64,000 bases of DNA from Serratia liquefaciens (lineage in GTDB: Bacteria; Pseudomonadota; Gammaproteobacteria; Enterobacterales; Enterobacteriaceae): the NCBI RefSeq assembly GCF_027594825.1, contig NZ_CP088930.1, positions 4,339,019-4,403,018 on the forward strand, read 5' to 3'. Below are positions 18,296 to 27,623 of the stretch, one piece after another (the first letter of the stretch is position 1; the number at the start of each line of letters is the position of its first letter). The notes beneath the pieces are model-generated. The model was given only the letters and a program-made list of their open reading frames with translations. It did not search any database and was not told where the DNA came from. The position numbers and the translations under genes are program-made.

Positions 18296-19189
18296 ATGAA
18301 TTTTTCCAGCGACAACATTGAGCTGTTTCTGGCGGTGCTGGATCGCGGTTCATTTTCCGCCGCGGCTCGTTCACTGCGGCGCGTACCTTCGGCGGTCAGC
18401 ATGGGGATCGCCAACATGGAGGCGGAACTGGGGTTTCAGCTGTTTGACCGTTCGCACCGTGAGCCGGTGCCGACCCCGTTGGCATTGGCGCTGGCGCCCC
18501 ATGCACGACTGATAGCCGACCAGCTTAAACAGTTGCAGAACCACGCTATCGAACTGTCGCAAGGGCTGGAGAGCACCTTGTCGATTGGCGTTGCCTCGGA
18601 CATCAACAGCAGCGGCCTGCTGACGGCGGTCAATACGCTGGCGGAGCGCTATCCGCTGCTGAATATCGAAGTGTTGACCGCCCCGCAGGATGACGTGGTG
18701 CATATGCTGCATCAAGAGCGAGTCGACGTTTGCTTGGCGTTTGGCGGGCTTAACATCAACAGCCAGGAACAGTTTCACTTCGTCGGCGCGGAATCGCTGG
18801 TTGCCATGCTTTCGCCACGGCACCCGGCGTTGCAGGGGGCACCGGATGAGCTGTTTCTCGAGGATTTGGTCAACGTGCGGCAAATTATGGTGGCCAGCCG
18901 TGATTTGCCAATCGCCGATCTGCGGCCACGCGTGGCGGAATCTTACTGGCGCACCGACAGCCTGCCGATGGCGCTGAACATGGTGGAGGCCGGTTTGGGC
19001 TGGGGCAATTTCCCCCTGTCGCTGACCGCACCGCTGTTAGCGCAGGAGCGGCTGATCCGTCTGAAATTCAAAAACACCAAAAACGAACTGCGATTGCCGA
19101 TGCACCTGATCTGGCTGAAAAGCCGGCCGCTGGATAAGGCTGCCCGTGAACTGGTGGCCCTGATGCGCGACGCATCGCAGGCAGAATAA
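18296..19189 (+). CDS. LysR-family regulator of the PACE transporter
   Basis: 297 residues. The wHTH reads NIELFLAVLDRGSFSAAARSLRRVPSAVSMGIANMEAELGFQLF, and the effector domain starts around SIGVASDINSSGLLTAVNTL. Orientation and spacing relative to the efflux gene suggest that it is the activator (AceR-like). The ribosome site is weak. A LysE exporter gene follows 73 bp downstream in the same direction and may be read through. Confidence 0.85.
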   Translation: MNFSSDNIELFLAVLDRGSFSAAARSLRRVPSAVSMGIANMEAELGFQLFDRSHREPVPTPLALALAPHARLIADQLKQLQNHAIELSQGLESTLSIGVASDINSSGLLTAVNTLAERYPLLNIEVLTAPQDDVVHMLHQERVDVCLAFGGLNINSQEQFHFVGAESLVAMLSPRHPALQGAPDELFLEDLVNVRQIMVASRDLPIADLRPRVAESYWRTDSLPMALNMVEAGLGWGNFPLSLTAPLLAQERLIRLKFKNTKNELRLPMHLIWLKSRPLDKAARELVALMRDASQAE

Positions 19190-19262
19190 TCCCTGCTGCC
19201 GATTGCTTTAGCTTTCAACGCTGCGCTACTTTGAGTAAGGGGATCTAAAGGGGGCAGAAAAC

Positions 19263-19889
19263 ATGATCAGCGAGACGGTTTTATCGGTATTGAGTATTAC
19301 TGGCGCCATTGCGCTGGGGGCAATGAGTCCGGGACAAAGCTTTATTTTGGTGGCTCGTACGGCCGTGGCCTCTTCGCGCCGCGATGGTATGGCAGTGGCG
19401 CTGGGTATGGGCGTCGGCTGCTTTATTTTTGCACTGGTGGCTCTGTTGGGGCTTCAGTCATTGCTGTTGGCATTGCCGTGGTTGTATTCCACGCTGAAAG
19501 TGCTGGGGGGCGCTTACCTGGTCTACCTGGCGTTAAAAATGCTGCGTGGGGCGAACCAGCCGCTAAACGTGGAGGCCGTCGGGGCGCAGTCTCTGGGCCT
19601 CCGCAAGGCCTTCACCACGGGATTATTGACCCAACTGAGCAACCCGAACACCGCCATCGTGTTCGGCAGCGTGTTTGCCGCCTTGCTCAGCCATAAAATT
19701 TCGCCGCTGATGTACATTATTCTGCCGATGATTGCTCTGGCCGTTGACGTGCTGTGGTATGCCTTCGTGGCCTTTGTGTTGTCATCACCGGGCCCCCGAC
19801 GCACCTACCTGCGTTTTAAAGCCTGGTTCGATCGGGTAGGCGGCGGAGTGCTGGCCTTGCTCGGGGTGAAACTGATGCTGAACCGATAA
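19263..19889 (+). CDS. LysE/RhtB-family amino-acid exporter
   Basis: 208 residues with six hydrophobic spans. The N-terminal GAIALGAMSPGQSFILVARTAV carries the family GxxxPGP-like motif (here SPGQSF rather than PGPxx), and LTQLSNPNTAIVFGSVFAALL corresponds to the LNPK/LSNPK region. Expected to export a basic or neutral amino acid. It follows the LysR gene and is convergent with yohD, with only 2 bp between stops. Confidence 0.85.
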   Translation: MISETVLSVLSITGAIALGAMSPGQSFILVARTAVASSRRDGMAVALGMGVGCFIFALVALLGLQSLLLALPWLYSTLKVLGGAYLVYLALKMLRGANQPLNVEAVGAQSLGLRKAFTTGLLTQLSNPNTAIVFGSVFAALLSHKISPLMYIILPMIALAVDVLWYAFVAFVLSSPGPRRTYLRFKAWFDRVGGGVLALLGVKLMLNR

Positions 19890-19891
19890 GG

Positions 19892-20455
19892 TTAATCGGC
19901 ATGCCGACGGCGCCACCAAAACCGTACTAGCAGAATGGCGGCGATCACCAGCGCGCAGAACAGCACGCTGGTCAGCTTTTTGTCGAAGCCCGAGATAAAA
20001 CGGCCGATCGCTTCGCCACCGAAATAACCCAGCAGCACAAAGATGGTCGCCCACAGGACGGCACCCAGAATGTTCAGCGGCACAAAGCGCGACGGCGGCA
20101 GCTTGCTGGCGCCGATCAGCACCGGGCCGATAATGCGAAAGCCATACATAAAGCGTACGCCAATCACGAACAGCATCGGGTGGCGTGCAATCAGTTTCCT
20201 GGCGCGCTCGATGCGTTTTTCCTGGCTCTTCATGCTTGAAATGACCCGTCCTCCGAAGCGACGCCCCAGGAAAAACAGCAGTTGATCCCCCAGCGTACCG
20301 CCCAACGCCACCACCGCAATGACCCAGGGCAGATGCAGCAGTCCCTGATGGGCCGCAATACCGCCCAGCAGCGTGATGGTTTCGCCTTCGGCCAGACAGC
20401 CGATAAACAGCGCCCAATAACCGTAGTCCGTAATGTAGTGGGCTAAATCTGCCAT
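19892..20455 (-). CDS. yohD: DedA-family inner-membrane protein YohD
   Basis: 187 residues (E. coli YohD about 192). DedA signature regions are visible: the glycine-rich FIGCLAEGETITLLGGIAAHQG, GGTLGDQLLFFLGRRFGGRV and GVRFMYGFRIIGPVLIGASKLPPSRF. DedA proteins are polytopic and related to undecaprenyl-phosphate/lipid flippases. GGGGA lies upstream of the ATG. yohD belongs to the E. coli yoh gene group found scattered through this window. Confidence 0.9.
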   Translation of the reverse strand: MADLAHYITDYGYWALFIGCLAEGETITLLGGIAAHQGLLHLPWVIAVVALGGTLGDQLLFFLGRRFGGRVISSMKSQEKRIERARKLIARHPMLFVIGVRFMYGFRIIGPVLIGASKLPPSRFVPLNILGAVLWATIFVLLGYFGGEAIGRFISGFDKKLTSVLFCALVIAAILLVRFWWRRRHAD

Positions 20456-20505
20456 TCTGATCCCCTATGTCTTTAACACATAAGGTTAAGTATACGCCCT
20501 GTGCG

Positions 20506-21186
20506 CTAGCCGCGGGCGGCAATCTGCGCGACCAACGCCCGGCGTTGCCGCAAACTCTCGGCCATCTGCGCCTGAACCCTGGCCAGAATATGCGCCGGTG
20601 CGAGTTCCGGCGTTCCCCCCTGGAACGGCGGTGCCGGCGCATATTCCAGATACAGCTGGATCATTTGCGCGGTATCTTCATCGTGCAATTCGGCGATTAA
20701 TGCCAGAGCGAAATCGATGCCTGCGGTCACGCCGCCGCCGCTGATGACGTTACCGTCACGTTCTACCCGTGCATGACTGGGGAGGGCGCCGAACAGCGCC
20801 AGGCTTTCGCGCATGCTCCAGTGACAGGCGGCGCGTTTGCCGTGCAGCAAACCGGCAGCGGCCAGGATCAGCGAACCGGTGCACACTGAGGTCAGATAGC
20901 GGGCATCCGGCCCCAGACGGCGGATCTGGTTCATAAAGGCGTCGTTTTCCAGCGCCTGGGTGCAGCCGGCACCGCCCGGTACGCAAAGCACGTCGCAACG
21001 CGTGACTTCTTCCAGCTTCTGCAACTGGGTAAAGTGCAATCCTTCGGCGCTGATATCTGCGCCACCGACGGACGCAACGATAATTTCGGCTCCCGGCATG
21101 TGCCGCAAAAACTGCAGTGGCCCGGTAAAGTCGAGCTGGGTGACGCCCTGATAGATCGGAAAAACAATCACTAATGGTTCAGACAT
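20506..21186 (-). CDS. DJ-1/PfpI-family protein (isonitrile hydratase-like)
   Basis: 226 residues. DJ-1/PfpI fold with the nucleophile elbow in TSVCTGSLILAAAGLLHG, and a conserved acidic residue early in VTQLDFTGPLQFL, as in isonitrile hydratase InhA. The 21186 start has TGAGGCG upstream; longer in-frame starts reach into the divergent GlxA gene and are rejected. Divergent from a GlxA-type regulator 88 bp away, a common pairing. Substrate unproven; the family also includes inactive or chaperone-like members. Confidence 0.85.
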   Translation of the reverse strand: MSEPLVIVFPIYQGVTQLDFTGPLQFLRHMPGAEIIVASVGGADISAEGLHFTQLQKLEEVTRCDVLCVPGGAGCTQALENDAFMNQIRRLGPDARYLTSVCTGSLILAAAGLLHGKRAACHWSMRESLALFGALPSHARVERDGNVISGGGVTAGIDFALALIAELHDEDTAQMIQLYLEYAPAPPFQGGTPELAPAHILARVQAQMAESLRQRRALVAQIAARG

Positions 21187-21274
21187 GATATTCGCCTCAG
21201 TTTTGTCATTTGCTTTGGGTAATAATAGCGACCCTGTTTTTGGCTGATATGACGGATAACCCTCAAAAAGCGCC

Positions 21275-22222
21275 ATGATGAAAAATATCGGCTTTGTGGT
21301 CTTCCCCGGCTTTAACCTGCTCGACTTCGCCGGGCCGCTGGCGGCCTTTGATAACGCCAACCAGTTTACGGCGACGCAGGCCTACCGGTGTCTGCCACTC
21401 TCGGAACGGGGCGGCAGTGTGGCGAGCTCATCGGGTGTGGAAGTGCTCACTCAGCCGTTTGGCGAGCACCGCCTTGATACGCTATTGATTGCCGGAGGCA
21501 GCGGTAACGTCGTCGCCACCCAGTCGGCGGGGCTATTGGCGTTTCTGCATCGGCAAAGCCGGCAGGCACGGCGCATGGCCAGCGTGTGCACCGGCGCCTT
21601 TATTCTGGCGGCTGCCGGATTGCTGGACGGCAAGCGCGCGACTACTCATTGGTACCATGCCGCACGGCTGCAACAGAGTTATCCGCGTATCCGCGTCGAC
21701 AGCAATCGTATTTATATCCGCGACGGTGCGATCTGGACTTCAGCGGGCATCACTGCCGGTATCGATTTGGCGCTGGCGATGGTTGAGGAAGATCTCGGCA
21801 GCGAACTGGCGGCCAGCGTGGCGCGGCAACTGGTGGTGTATCACCGCCGTCCGGGCGGGCAGTCGCAGTATTCTTTGTTGCTGGAGCTCAACCCGTCTTC
21901 GGATCGCATTCGCAACGCGCTCTCTTACGCTCGTGAACATCTCCATCATCCGCTGACGGTAGGCGATCTGGCGGACGCCGCCTGTCTGAGCGAGCGGCAG
22001 TTTGGCCGCCTGTTCCGCGCCGAAACCGGCCAGACGCCGGCCAAGGTGATTGAACAATTACGGGTCGAGGCCGCCAGGCTAAGGATTGAAGAAGGTCACG
22101 AAGCGCTGGAGAGCATCGCCCGCGCCGTCGGGTTCAGTGACCCGGAGCGTATGCGGCGGGCATTCATCCGTCTGTTTGGCCTGTCGCCACAGGCGATAAA
22201 GCGCCTGAGCCGCAGCGGTTAA
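21275..22222 (+). CDS. GlxA-family transcriptional regulator (DJ-1 domain plus AraC HTH)
   Basis: 315 residues. N-terminal class-I glutamine-amidotransferase/DJ-1-like domain (KNIGFVVFPGFNLLDFAGPLAAF, ASVCTGAFILAAAGLLDGKR), then a C-terminal AraC/XylS HTH pair: HHPLTVGDLADAACLSERQFGRLFRAETGQTP and AVGFSDPERMRRAFIRLFGLSPQ. Probably senses a small metabolite and controls the divergent DJ-1 gene and possibly the downstream adenosylhomocysteinase-like gene, which starts 48 bp later on the same strand. Confidence 0.9.
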   Translation: MMKNIGFVVFPGFNLLDFAGPLAAFDNANQFTATQAYRCLPLSERGGSVASSSGVEVLTQPFGEHRLDTLLIAGGSGNVVATQSAGLLAFLHRQSRQARRMASVCTGAFILAAAGLLDGKRATTHWYHAARLQQSYPRIRVDSNRIYIRDGAIWTSAGITAGIDLALAMVEEDLGSELAASVARQLVVYHRRPGGQSQYSLLLELNPSSDRIRNALSYAREHLHHPLTVGDLADAACLSERQFGRLFRAETGQTPAKVIEQLRVEAARLRIEEGHEALESIARAVGFSDPERMRRAFIRLFGLSPQAIKRLSRSG

Positions 22223-22269
22223 ATCATTCTGCCGTGCCCCGGTGGTGCGGCGCAGTAGAGGAGCGACAG

Positions 22270-23373
22270 ATGTATCAGGATTTTGAAAGTGAGCTGAACT
22301 GGGCGATGCGCCACATGCCGCGTACCCGGGCGGCGGTTGCTGCACTGCCGGATTTAAGCGGCGTGCGTCTGGCGTGCAATATGCACCTGGATCTGAAAAT
22401 GGCTCCGCTGGTGGCGGGCCTGTTGGATAAGGGTGCAGCCATTTATCTGACCACCTGCAACCCGACCACGGTGCAAGATGACGTGGTCGCCTGGCTGGAG
22501 CGCCAAGGGGCACAGGCTCACGCCTGGCGCGACATGAGCGACGCCGATTGGTCGGCATCGTTTGACCGCGCGCTGGCCTGGGGGCCTACCCACCTGTGCG
22601 AAATGGGTGCCGATCTGACCACCCGGTTGCACCAGTCAGCCGACGGCCCGCAGATTATCGCCGGGCTGGAAGCGACGGGTTCCGGCATCAGCCGACTGAA
22701 CGGTATGGCACCGCGCTATCCTATTTTTAACTGGGACGATTTGCCGGTAAAAGAAGGGTTGCATAACCGCCATATGGTCGGCTTGACCGCCTGGCACACC
22801 TTCTTCCAGACCACCCATTTGACGCTGCATGAAAAATGCGTGCTGGTGATTGGCTATGGCCTGGTTGGGCAGGGCGTTGCGGCGGCGGCGAAAGCTTACG
22901 GCGGGCAGGTGATCGTGGCGGAAATCGATCCGGCGCGGGCGCTGCAAGCGCGTTATGACGGCTGGGCGGTGGTTGATTTGGCCAGTGCGGTCGGCCAGGC
23001 CGATGTGATTGCCACGGCAACCGGGGCGAAAAACGTGCTGTCGGCGCAGCATCTGCAGCAGGTGAAGGACGGCGTGTTCATTCTCAACGTGGGGCATGTG
23101 ACGGCAGAAATTGACGTCGGTTTCCTGCAGAGCCTGCCACACAGCGAGCCTATGCCGTTTGTGAACGCCTACCAACTGGATAACAGACAGGTTTATTTGC
23201 TGGCCAACGGTTCGATGTTCAACCTGACGGCGGGCTACGGCGACAGCCTGAATGCCTTCGATGTGACGCTGGCGGTGATGGCGGCGGGCATAGGCCATAT
23301 CGTCGGCGACGGAGCACGCCAGGCACCCGGTTTGTACCTGTTGCCGCAGTCGGCCTGGCAACCGGCACTGTAA
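22270..23373 (+). CDS. Adenosylhomocysteinase-like protein, catalytically divergent
   Basis: 367 residues, shorter than true S-adenosylhomocysteine hydrolases (about 430-470). The NAD domain VLVIGYGLVGQGVAAAAKAYGGQVIVAEID and the TTCNPTTVQDDVVAW segment identify the family. Asp114 (MGADLTT), Glu134 (GLEATGSGI) and Lys161 are kept, but the residue matching catalytic His55 is Asn37 and the one matching Asp190 is His165. The C-terminal GHPSFVMS-type motif is replaced by AGYGDSLNAF and the C-terminal lysine-tyrosine tail is absent. GAGGAG precedes the ATG. Enterobacteria normally recycle SAH through Pfs/LuxS, so the true role is uncertain. Confidence 0.82.
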   Translation: MYQDFESELNWAMRHMPRTRAAVAALPDLSGVRLACNMHLDLKMAPLVAGLLDKGAAIYLTTCNPTTVQDDVVAWLERQGAQAHAWRDMSDADWSASFDRALAWGPTHLCEMGADLTTRLHQSADGPQIIAGLEATGSGISRLNGMAPRYPIFNWDDLPVKEGLHNRHMVGLTAWHTFFQTTHLTLHEKCVLVIGYGLVGQGVAAAAKAYGGQVIVAEIDPARALQARYDGWAVVDLASAVGQADVIATATGAKNVLSAQHLQQVKDGVFILNVGHVTAEIDVGFLQSLPHSEPMPFVNAYQLDNRQVYLLANGSMFNLTAGYGDSLNAFDVTLAVMAAGIGHIVGDGARQAPGLYLLPQSAWQPAL

Positions 23374-23535
23374 CTTTTGCATCGCGGGCGTTCATCCCAG
23401 AGCGCTCGCGGTTTGCGCAACTATCTCTTCGACAGAATTTGTCACAAATCGGCTGACATAATCCCAGTGCCAACGGAAGATCCCTCACATATAATTCGGC
23501 CAAATAAGACCTTCATCTTCTTCAGTGACAGAGTA

Positions 23536-24465
23536 ATGCATGTGAAAAAACGTGTTTTGGTACTAGCCCTGCTCGCTTTGCAGGCAGGGGCAGGCTTCGC
23601 GCCGCGCGCGCTGGCCAGCGAAAATAACGCCGTCACCCGAGCCGCCCAGCCTGAGCTGGCCTCCGGCAGCGCCATGGTGGTGGATATGCAGACCCATAAG
23701 GTGATGTATGCGCGCAACCCGGACGAAGTGGTGCCGATTGCCTCCATCACCAAGCTGATGACGGCGATGGTGACGCTGGATGCCCATCTACCGCTGGATG
23801 AAATGCTGTCGGTGGATATTCACCAGACGCCGGAGATGAAAGGGATCTATTCGCGCGTGCGGCTGAACAGTGAGATCAGCCGTAAAGACATGCTGCTGCT
23901 GGCGCTGATGTCGTCGGAAAACCGCGCCGCCGCCAGTCTGGCGCATCATTATCCGGGGGGGTATGGCGCCTTTATCAAAGCGATGAACGCCAAAGCCAAA
24001 TCGCTGGGGATGACCAACACGCGTTACGTGGAACCGACCGGGCTGTCGATCAAAAACGTCTCGACCGCACGTGACCTGACCAAACTGCTGATCGCCACCA
24101 AGCAATACCCGCTGATCGGCCAGCTCAGCACTACCACCGAGCGTATGGCGAGCTTCAAAGATCCGAACTATACGCTGCCGTTTCGCAATACCAACCATCT
24201 GGTATACAACCCGAAATGGAACATCCAGTTGACCAAAACCGGCTTCACGAACGAGGCGGGGCATTGCCTGGCAATGCGTACCGTGATCGGCAGCCGTTCG
24301 GTGTCCCTGGTGGTATTGGATGCCTTTGGCAAATACACCCACTTCGCCGATGCCAACCGCCTGCGCAGTTGGATCGAAACCGGTAAGGTGACGCCAATCC
24401 CGGCCGCGGCCCGCGACTACCGCCGTCAGAAAGACGCCCGACTGGCGAAGAACGAAACCGAATAA
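23536..24465 (+). CDS. pbpG: D-alanyl-D-alanine endopeptidase PbpG (PBP7)
   Basis: 309 residues (E. coli PbpG 310). Low-molecular-mass penicillin-binding protein that cleaves DD-crosslinks in periplasmic peptidoglycan. N-terminal signal peptide [20 protein letters not shown] ending near ALAS. The three active-site motifs are SITK (SxxK), SEN (SxN) and KTG. The ATG at 23536 is preferred: upstream in-frame codons from 23377 lack a signal sequence. In E. coli it neighbours dld and yohC, both present further right in this window. Confidence 0.95.
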   Translation: MHVKKRVLVLALLALQAGAGFAPRALASENNAVTRAAQPELASGSAMVVDMQTHKVMYARNPDEVVPIASITKLMTAMVTLDAHLPLDEMLSVDIHQTPEMKGIYSRVRLNSEISRKDMLLLALMSSENRAAASLAHHYPGGYGAFIKAMNAKAKSLGMTNTRYVEPTGLSIKNVSTARDLTKLLIATKQYPLIGQLSTTTERMASFKDPNYTLPFRNTNHLVYNPKWNIQLTKTGFTNEAGHCLAMRTVIGSRSVSLVVLDAFGKYTHFADANRLRSWIETGKVTPIPAAARDYRRQKDARLAKNETE

Positions 24466-24501
24466 TGGCTTCTGTGGCCTGCGGGTTTTTCTCGCGGGCC
24501 G

Positions 24502-24957
24502 CTACCGTCCTTCAGGACGCCGGATAACAAAACCCCGTTCCCGATCGCCGTCGAACCCGGCGCGCAGATACAGTTGATGTGCCCCGGTGCGCTGCTGGCC
24601 GGAGAGCAACATCACTTTGTAGCAGCCTTTCCGCCATGCCAGTTGCAATGCGTATTCAAGCATCGCTAATGCAATGCCTTGCCCGCGATACGCCTGGGCG
24701 GTGACCACGTGCTCTATGATGCCGAAGGGTTGCCCCTGATGCACCAGCCCCGGCACCATCGCCAGCATGCAGGTCGCCACCGGTTGGTCGTCGAGCACGC
24801 TGACCACCAGCCGAATCGCCGGGTTGTCCAGCAGGCGTTGCAATGTCCGCTGGGCATTATCCGGGCGCAATGGCTGATCCTGGGGGCGTAATTCCCGGTA
24901 CAGCGCCTGCAGGCCGGCAAGATCGCTCAATTGGGCCTGACGGTGGATGACGGTCAT
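24502..24957 (-). CDS. GNAT-family N-acetyltransferase
   Basis: 151 residues; acetyl-CoA-binding motif A is visible as IIEHVVTAQAYRGQGIALAMLEYALQLAWRKGCYKVMLLSG (the R/Q-x-x-G-x-G/A core is RGQGIA). The start at 24957 has a consensus AGGAGG. Convergent with pbpG and divergent from the VOC protein gene. Substrate unknown. Confidence 0.85.
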   Translation of the reverse strand: MTVIHRQAQLSDLAGLQALYRELRPQDQPLRPDNAQRTLQRLLDNPAIRLVVSVLDDQPVATCMLAMVPGLVHQGQPFGIIEHVVTAQAYRGQGIALAMLEYALQLAWRKGCYKVMLLSGQQRTGAHQLYLRAGFDGDRERGFVIRRPEGR

Positions 24958-25043
24958 TTTTCCTCCTTTCAATCGCCTTGAAGGCTGATCCATCCGCTAT
25001 CATCAATCAATACCCTAGTGATTGCACGTGAGGACAGCATCCC

Positions 25044-25448
25044 ATGAGCCAGGTTTCTACCTTTGTCATGTTTCAGGGCCACGCCCAACAGGCGATAAAT
25101 CTTTATAGCGAGCTGTTCGCCGGTTTTCGGGTCCAGCAACTGCTGCATTTTGAAGAGAGCGGTGACGGGCCGCGGCGGGTTAAACATGCGACCATTGATT
25201 TCGAACGGCATAATCTGGTGTTTTTCGACAGCCCGGTCAGCCATGATTTCAGCTTTACCCCGGCGGTCTCACTCCACGTGAACTTAGCCACCGAGGCGGA
25301 TTTGGAGCGGATTTTCGCGCGTCTGGCGGAGGGCGGCGAGGTGCTTATGCCGATTGATGATTATGGTTTCAGCGCGCGCTTCGGCTGGTTGAACGACCGT
25401 TTTGGTCTGTCCTGGCAACTGAACGTGCCTGCCGGCGATGCCGGCTGA
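25044..25448 (+). CDS. VOC-superfamily protein (PhnB/3-demethylubiquinone-like)
   Basis: 134-residue cytoplasmic protein with a paired beta-alpha-beta-beta-beta fold: VSTFVMFQGHAQQAINLYSELF followed by the second module SLHVNLATEADLERIFARLAEGG and PIDDYGFSARFGWLNDRFGLSWQLN. This is the PhnB-like branch of the glyoxalase/bleomycin-resistance superfamily. Metal ligands and substrate are uncertain. GAGGAC lies upstream of the ATG. Confidence 0.82.
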   Translation: MSQVSTFVMFQGHAQQAINLYSELFAGFRVQQLLHFEESGDGPRRVKHATIDFERHNLVFFDSPVSHDFSFTPAVSLHVNLATEADLERIFARLAEGGEVLMPIDDYGFSARFGWLNDRFGLSWQLNVPAGDAG

Positions 25449-25524
25449 GGATCCGGCGGCGATACCCGCACCCGCTCTTTTATGGTATTAAGCGACTAGA
25501 AAATTTGCGCAGGGACGGAGGAGT

Positions 25525-26844
25525 ATGTTCAAGATAATGGGCTGGTTAGCGTTGACTCTGCTCTCCAGCGGCGGGCTGACAGCCTATTTCTTGCAGCAGC
25601 AGTACGAAGAGAAAAGCGCTGATTTTCGTATTCTTTATCGCGACGTGACGGTGAAGCTTTCACAGCACGACGCCATCATTCCGCTCTTGCCGGCCAGCCA
25701 ATACAGCCGGGAAGTGCAGCGGATCTTTCCGCAAATCATCCATTGGCGTTCTCATCCTGGCATTGAACCACGGCGGCTTATCGTGGTGGAGCAAAATGGG
25801 CGCTACTGGCTCAACGCCGGCAACCAATCGTTGCTGATCGACCTGAACCAATTGATGAACGATCTGGTGGGGGAAAACAGCTTCCGACACCTGGTGGTGC
25901 GATGGAACGGCCAGACCTTGTTTGAAAGGGGAGCGGCGCAGGCTTCCTACTATTGGCAATGGGACAAGGTGGTAGCCAGCCAGTCGCAGCCTTTTGTGCT
26001 GGCCGCTGGTGACGATCCCAACTGGGCTACGCTGCCCTGGCCCATTATCCTGTCCCCGGCGTTGTTCTGGGGATGGCTGTTATATCTGATCAACCAATAC
26101 CGTGCCAACCGTCGGCGGCGTGATATCGCCGATTTGCGCGCCCATTACGCCGAGATAACGCGGCTGAATACCTTGGGCGAATTGACCGCCGGTATCGTGC
26201 ATGAACTTAACCAGCCCCTTACCGCGATTTTGAGCTATAACCAAACGGCCTTGCGTCTGGTTCGGCAACAGCACACCGAACAGCTGCCGCCGTTGCTGGA
26301 AGCCGCCGTCGTTCAAATCAAGCGCACCGACGCATTATTGCAGCAGTTTCGCCAGAAACTGACCAGCGAGCGGGTAGATTATCAACCTGTCGCTCTCGGG
26401 GCTCTCTGGGCGCGAGTGATGACGCTGTTGGACAATGAAATTCGTGGCAATAAAGTCAAAATTAGCAGCAGCATTGCTGACAGTTTGCCCGCGCTGTTTG
26501 CTCCGCCACTTTGGATAGAGCAGATTTTGCATAACATCGTCAGCAACGCGATCCAGGCGCAAGAAAATAATGTGGCCGGGACGGCCTGGATCAACCTGAC
26601 CGCCACGGCCACCGATGACGGAATTTCTTTAACCCTGACTGACGGCGGCCCAGGGCTATCGGAACAGGCTCTGCAGCATGTTTTCATGCCGTTTTTCACC
26701 ACGCGGGCTCAGGGCATAGGATTGGGAATGGCCCTGACGGATACGCTGATCCAGCGTCTTAACGGCACCATCGAAGCGACGAATATTGTCGGGCAAGGAG
26801 CCTGCTTCCGGCTCTGGTTACCGATACACCCTGAGGAGAGATGA
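25525..26844 (+). CDS. Membrane sensor histidine kinase
   Basis: 439 residues. N-terminal membrane helix (about 5-25), a periplasmic domain of roughly 150 residues, and a second helix near 172-195 (WPIILSPALFWGWLLYLINQ). The H-box is ELTAGIVHELNQPLTAILSYNQ with His226, of the HELNQPL subtype common to FixL/DctB-like kinases. N-box NIVSNAIQAQ, G1 DGGPGLSEQAL and G2 GIGLGMAL follow. GGAGGAGT precedes the ATG. Its stop overlaps the regulator start by 4 bp (ATGA). The neighbour encoding a secreted HbpS/GlcG-like protein suggests that the periplasmic domain may read that protein. Confidence 0.9.
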   Translation: MFKIMGWLALTLLSSGGLTAYFLQQQYEEKSADFRILYRDVTVKLSQHDAIIPLLPASQYSREVQRIFPQIIHWRSHPGIEPRRLIVVEQNGRYWLNAGNQSLLIDLNQLMNDLVGENSFRHLVVRWNGQTLFERGAAQASYYWQWDKVVASQSQPFVLAAGDDPNWATLPWPIILSPALFWGWLLYLINQYRANRRRRDIADLRAHYAEITRLNTLGELTAGIVHELNQPLTAILSYNQTALRLVRQQHTEQLPPLLEAAVVQIKRTDALLQQFRQKLTSERVDYQPVALGALWARVMTLLDNEIRGNKVKISSSIADSLPALFAPPLWIEQILHNIVSNAIQAQENNVAGTAWINLTATATDDGISLTLTDGGPGLSEQALQHVFMPFFTTRAQGIGLGMALTDTLIQRLNGTIEATNIVGQGACFRLWLPIHPEER

Positions 26845-27464
26845 TGAACCAAACTATTTACCTTATTGACGACGAACCGGCCATTCTCTCCTCGCTCAGC
26901 GCCTTGCTGGGGACCGTCGGGTGGCAAACCCGCACTTACGGCAGTGCGCTGGCGTTTCAGCAGGGCGTCGGCGAGCTGCAAGGGTTAACCGGTTGTCTGC
27001 TGCTGGATATCAGGATGCCGGGCAAAACCGGGCTCACGCTGCTGGAGGAATGGCAACGGCAAGGGTTGGCGATCCCGGTGATCATCATGACCGGGCATGC
27101 GAACATTGATTTATGCCGGCGAGCCTTTAAAAACGGCGCTTTCGAATTCCTGACCAAACCGATCGACGCCGATTTGCTGTTCGAGGTGGTCGGCAGCGCA
27201 TTGGAACAGCAGCAGAAGCTGCAGGAGCGGCAACAAAAAATACGCTCGATGCAACACCGGCTGGCTACGTTGACGGCCCGGGAACAGGATATTTTTGAGC
27301 ATATTATGCAGGGGAATTCGAGCAAGGAGATCGCCCGCGTTTTTGCACTGTCTCCGCGTACCGTGGAGGCCCACCGGGCCAATATCTTCGCCAAGCTGGA
27401 CGTCAACTCTCTGCCCAAACTGATGAACGAATATGGCGAGCTGGCGCTGCTGAAAAAAATGTAA
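26841..27464 (+). CDS. FixJ/NarL-type response regulator
   Basis: 207 residues: receiver domain with the acidic pocket IDDEPA, phospho-acceptor Asp56 in LLLDIRMPGKTG, the Thr in IIMTGHA and the Lys in EFLTKPID. A linker rich in Gln and Glu follows, then a LuxR-type HTH: LTAREQDIFEHIMQGNSSKEIARVFALSPRTVEAHRANIFAKL. Co-translated with the sensor kinase. A likely target is the gene 160 bp downstream, whose upstream region carries the CTACT/AGTAG inverted repeat at 27527-27542. Confidence 0.92.
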   Translation: MMNQTIYLIDDEPAILSSLSALLGTVGWQTRTYGSALAFQQGVGELQGLTGCLLLDIRMPGKTGLTLLEEWQRQGLAIPVIIMTGHANIDLCRRAFKNGAFEFLTKPIDADLLFEVVGSALEQQQKLQERQQKIRSMQHRLATLTAREQDIFEHIMQGNSSKEIARVFALSPRTVEAHRANIFAKLDVNSLPKLMNEYGELALLKKM

Positions 27465-27526
27465 AGGCGCTTTGTGAGTCGCGAGCATGGGCCGCAGCGC
27501 CTGTCGCTGCCGGGTTCTAGGTATAA

Positions 27527-27542
27527 CTACTTAAACGAGTAG
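27527..27542. promoter_or_regulatory. Inverted repeat upstream of HbpS-like gene
   Basis: CTACT-TAAACG-AGTAG, with further flanking partial symmetry (GGTATAA...). It lies 82 bp before the HbpS/GlcG-like start and just after the response regulator gene, where a FixJ-type activator would bind. Assignment is inference. Confidence 0.4.
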
Positions 27543-27623
27543 GTAATCACGCCAATAGTTTGCAGCCGCCGCTCCTTTTACTATCCCTTACATCTATCAG
27601 GGACAAGCAAGGGGCAAGCCAGT

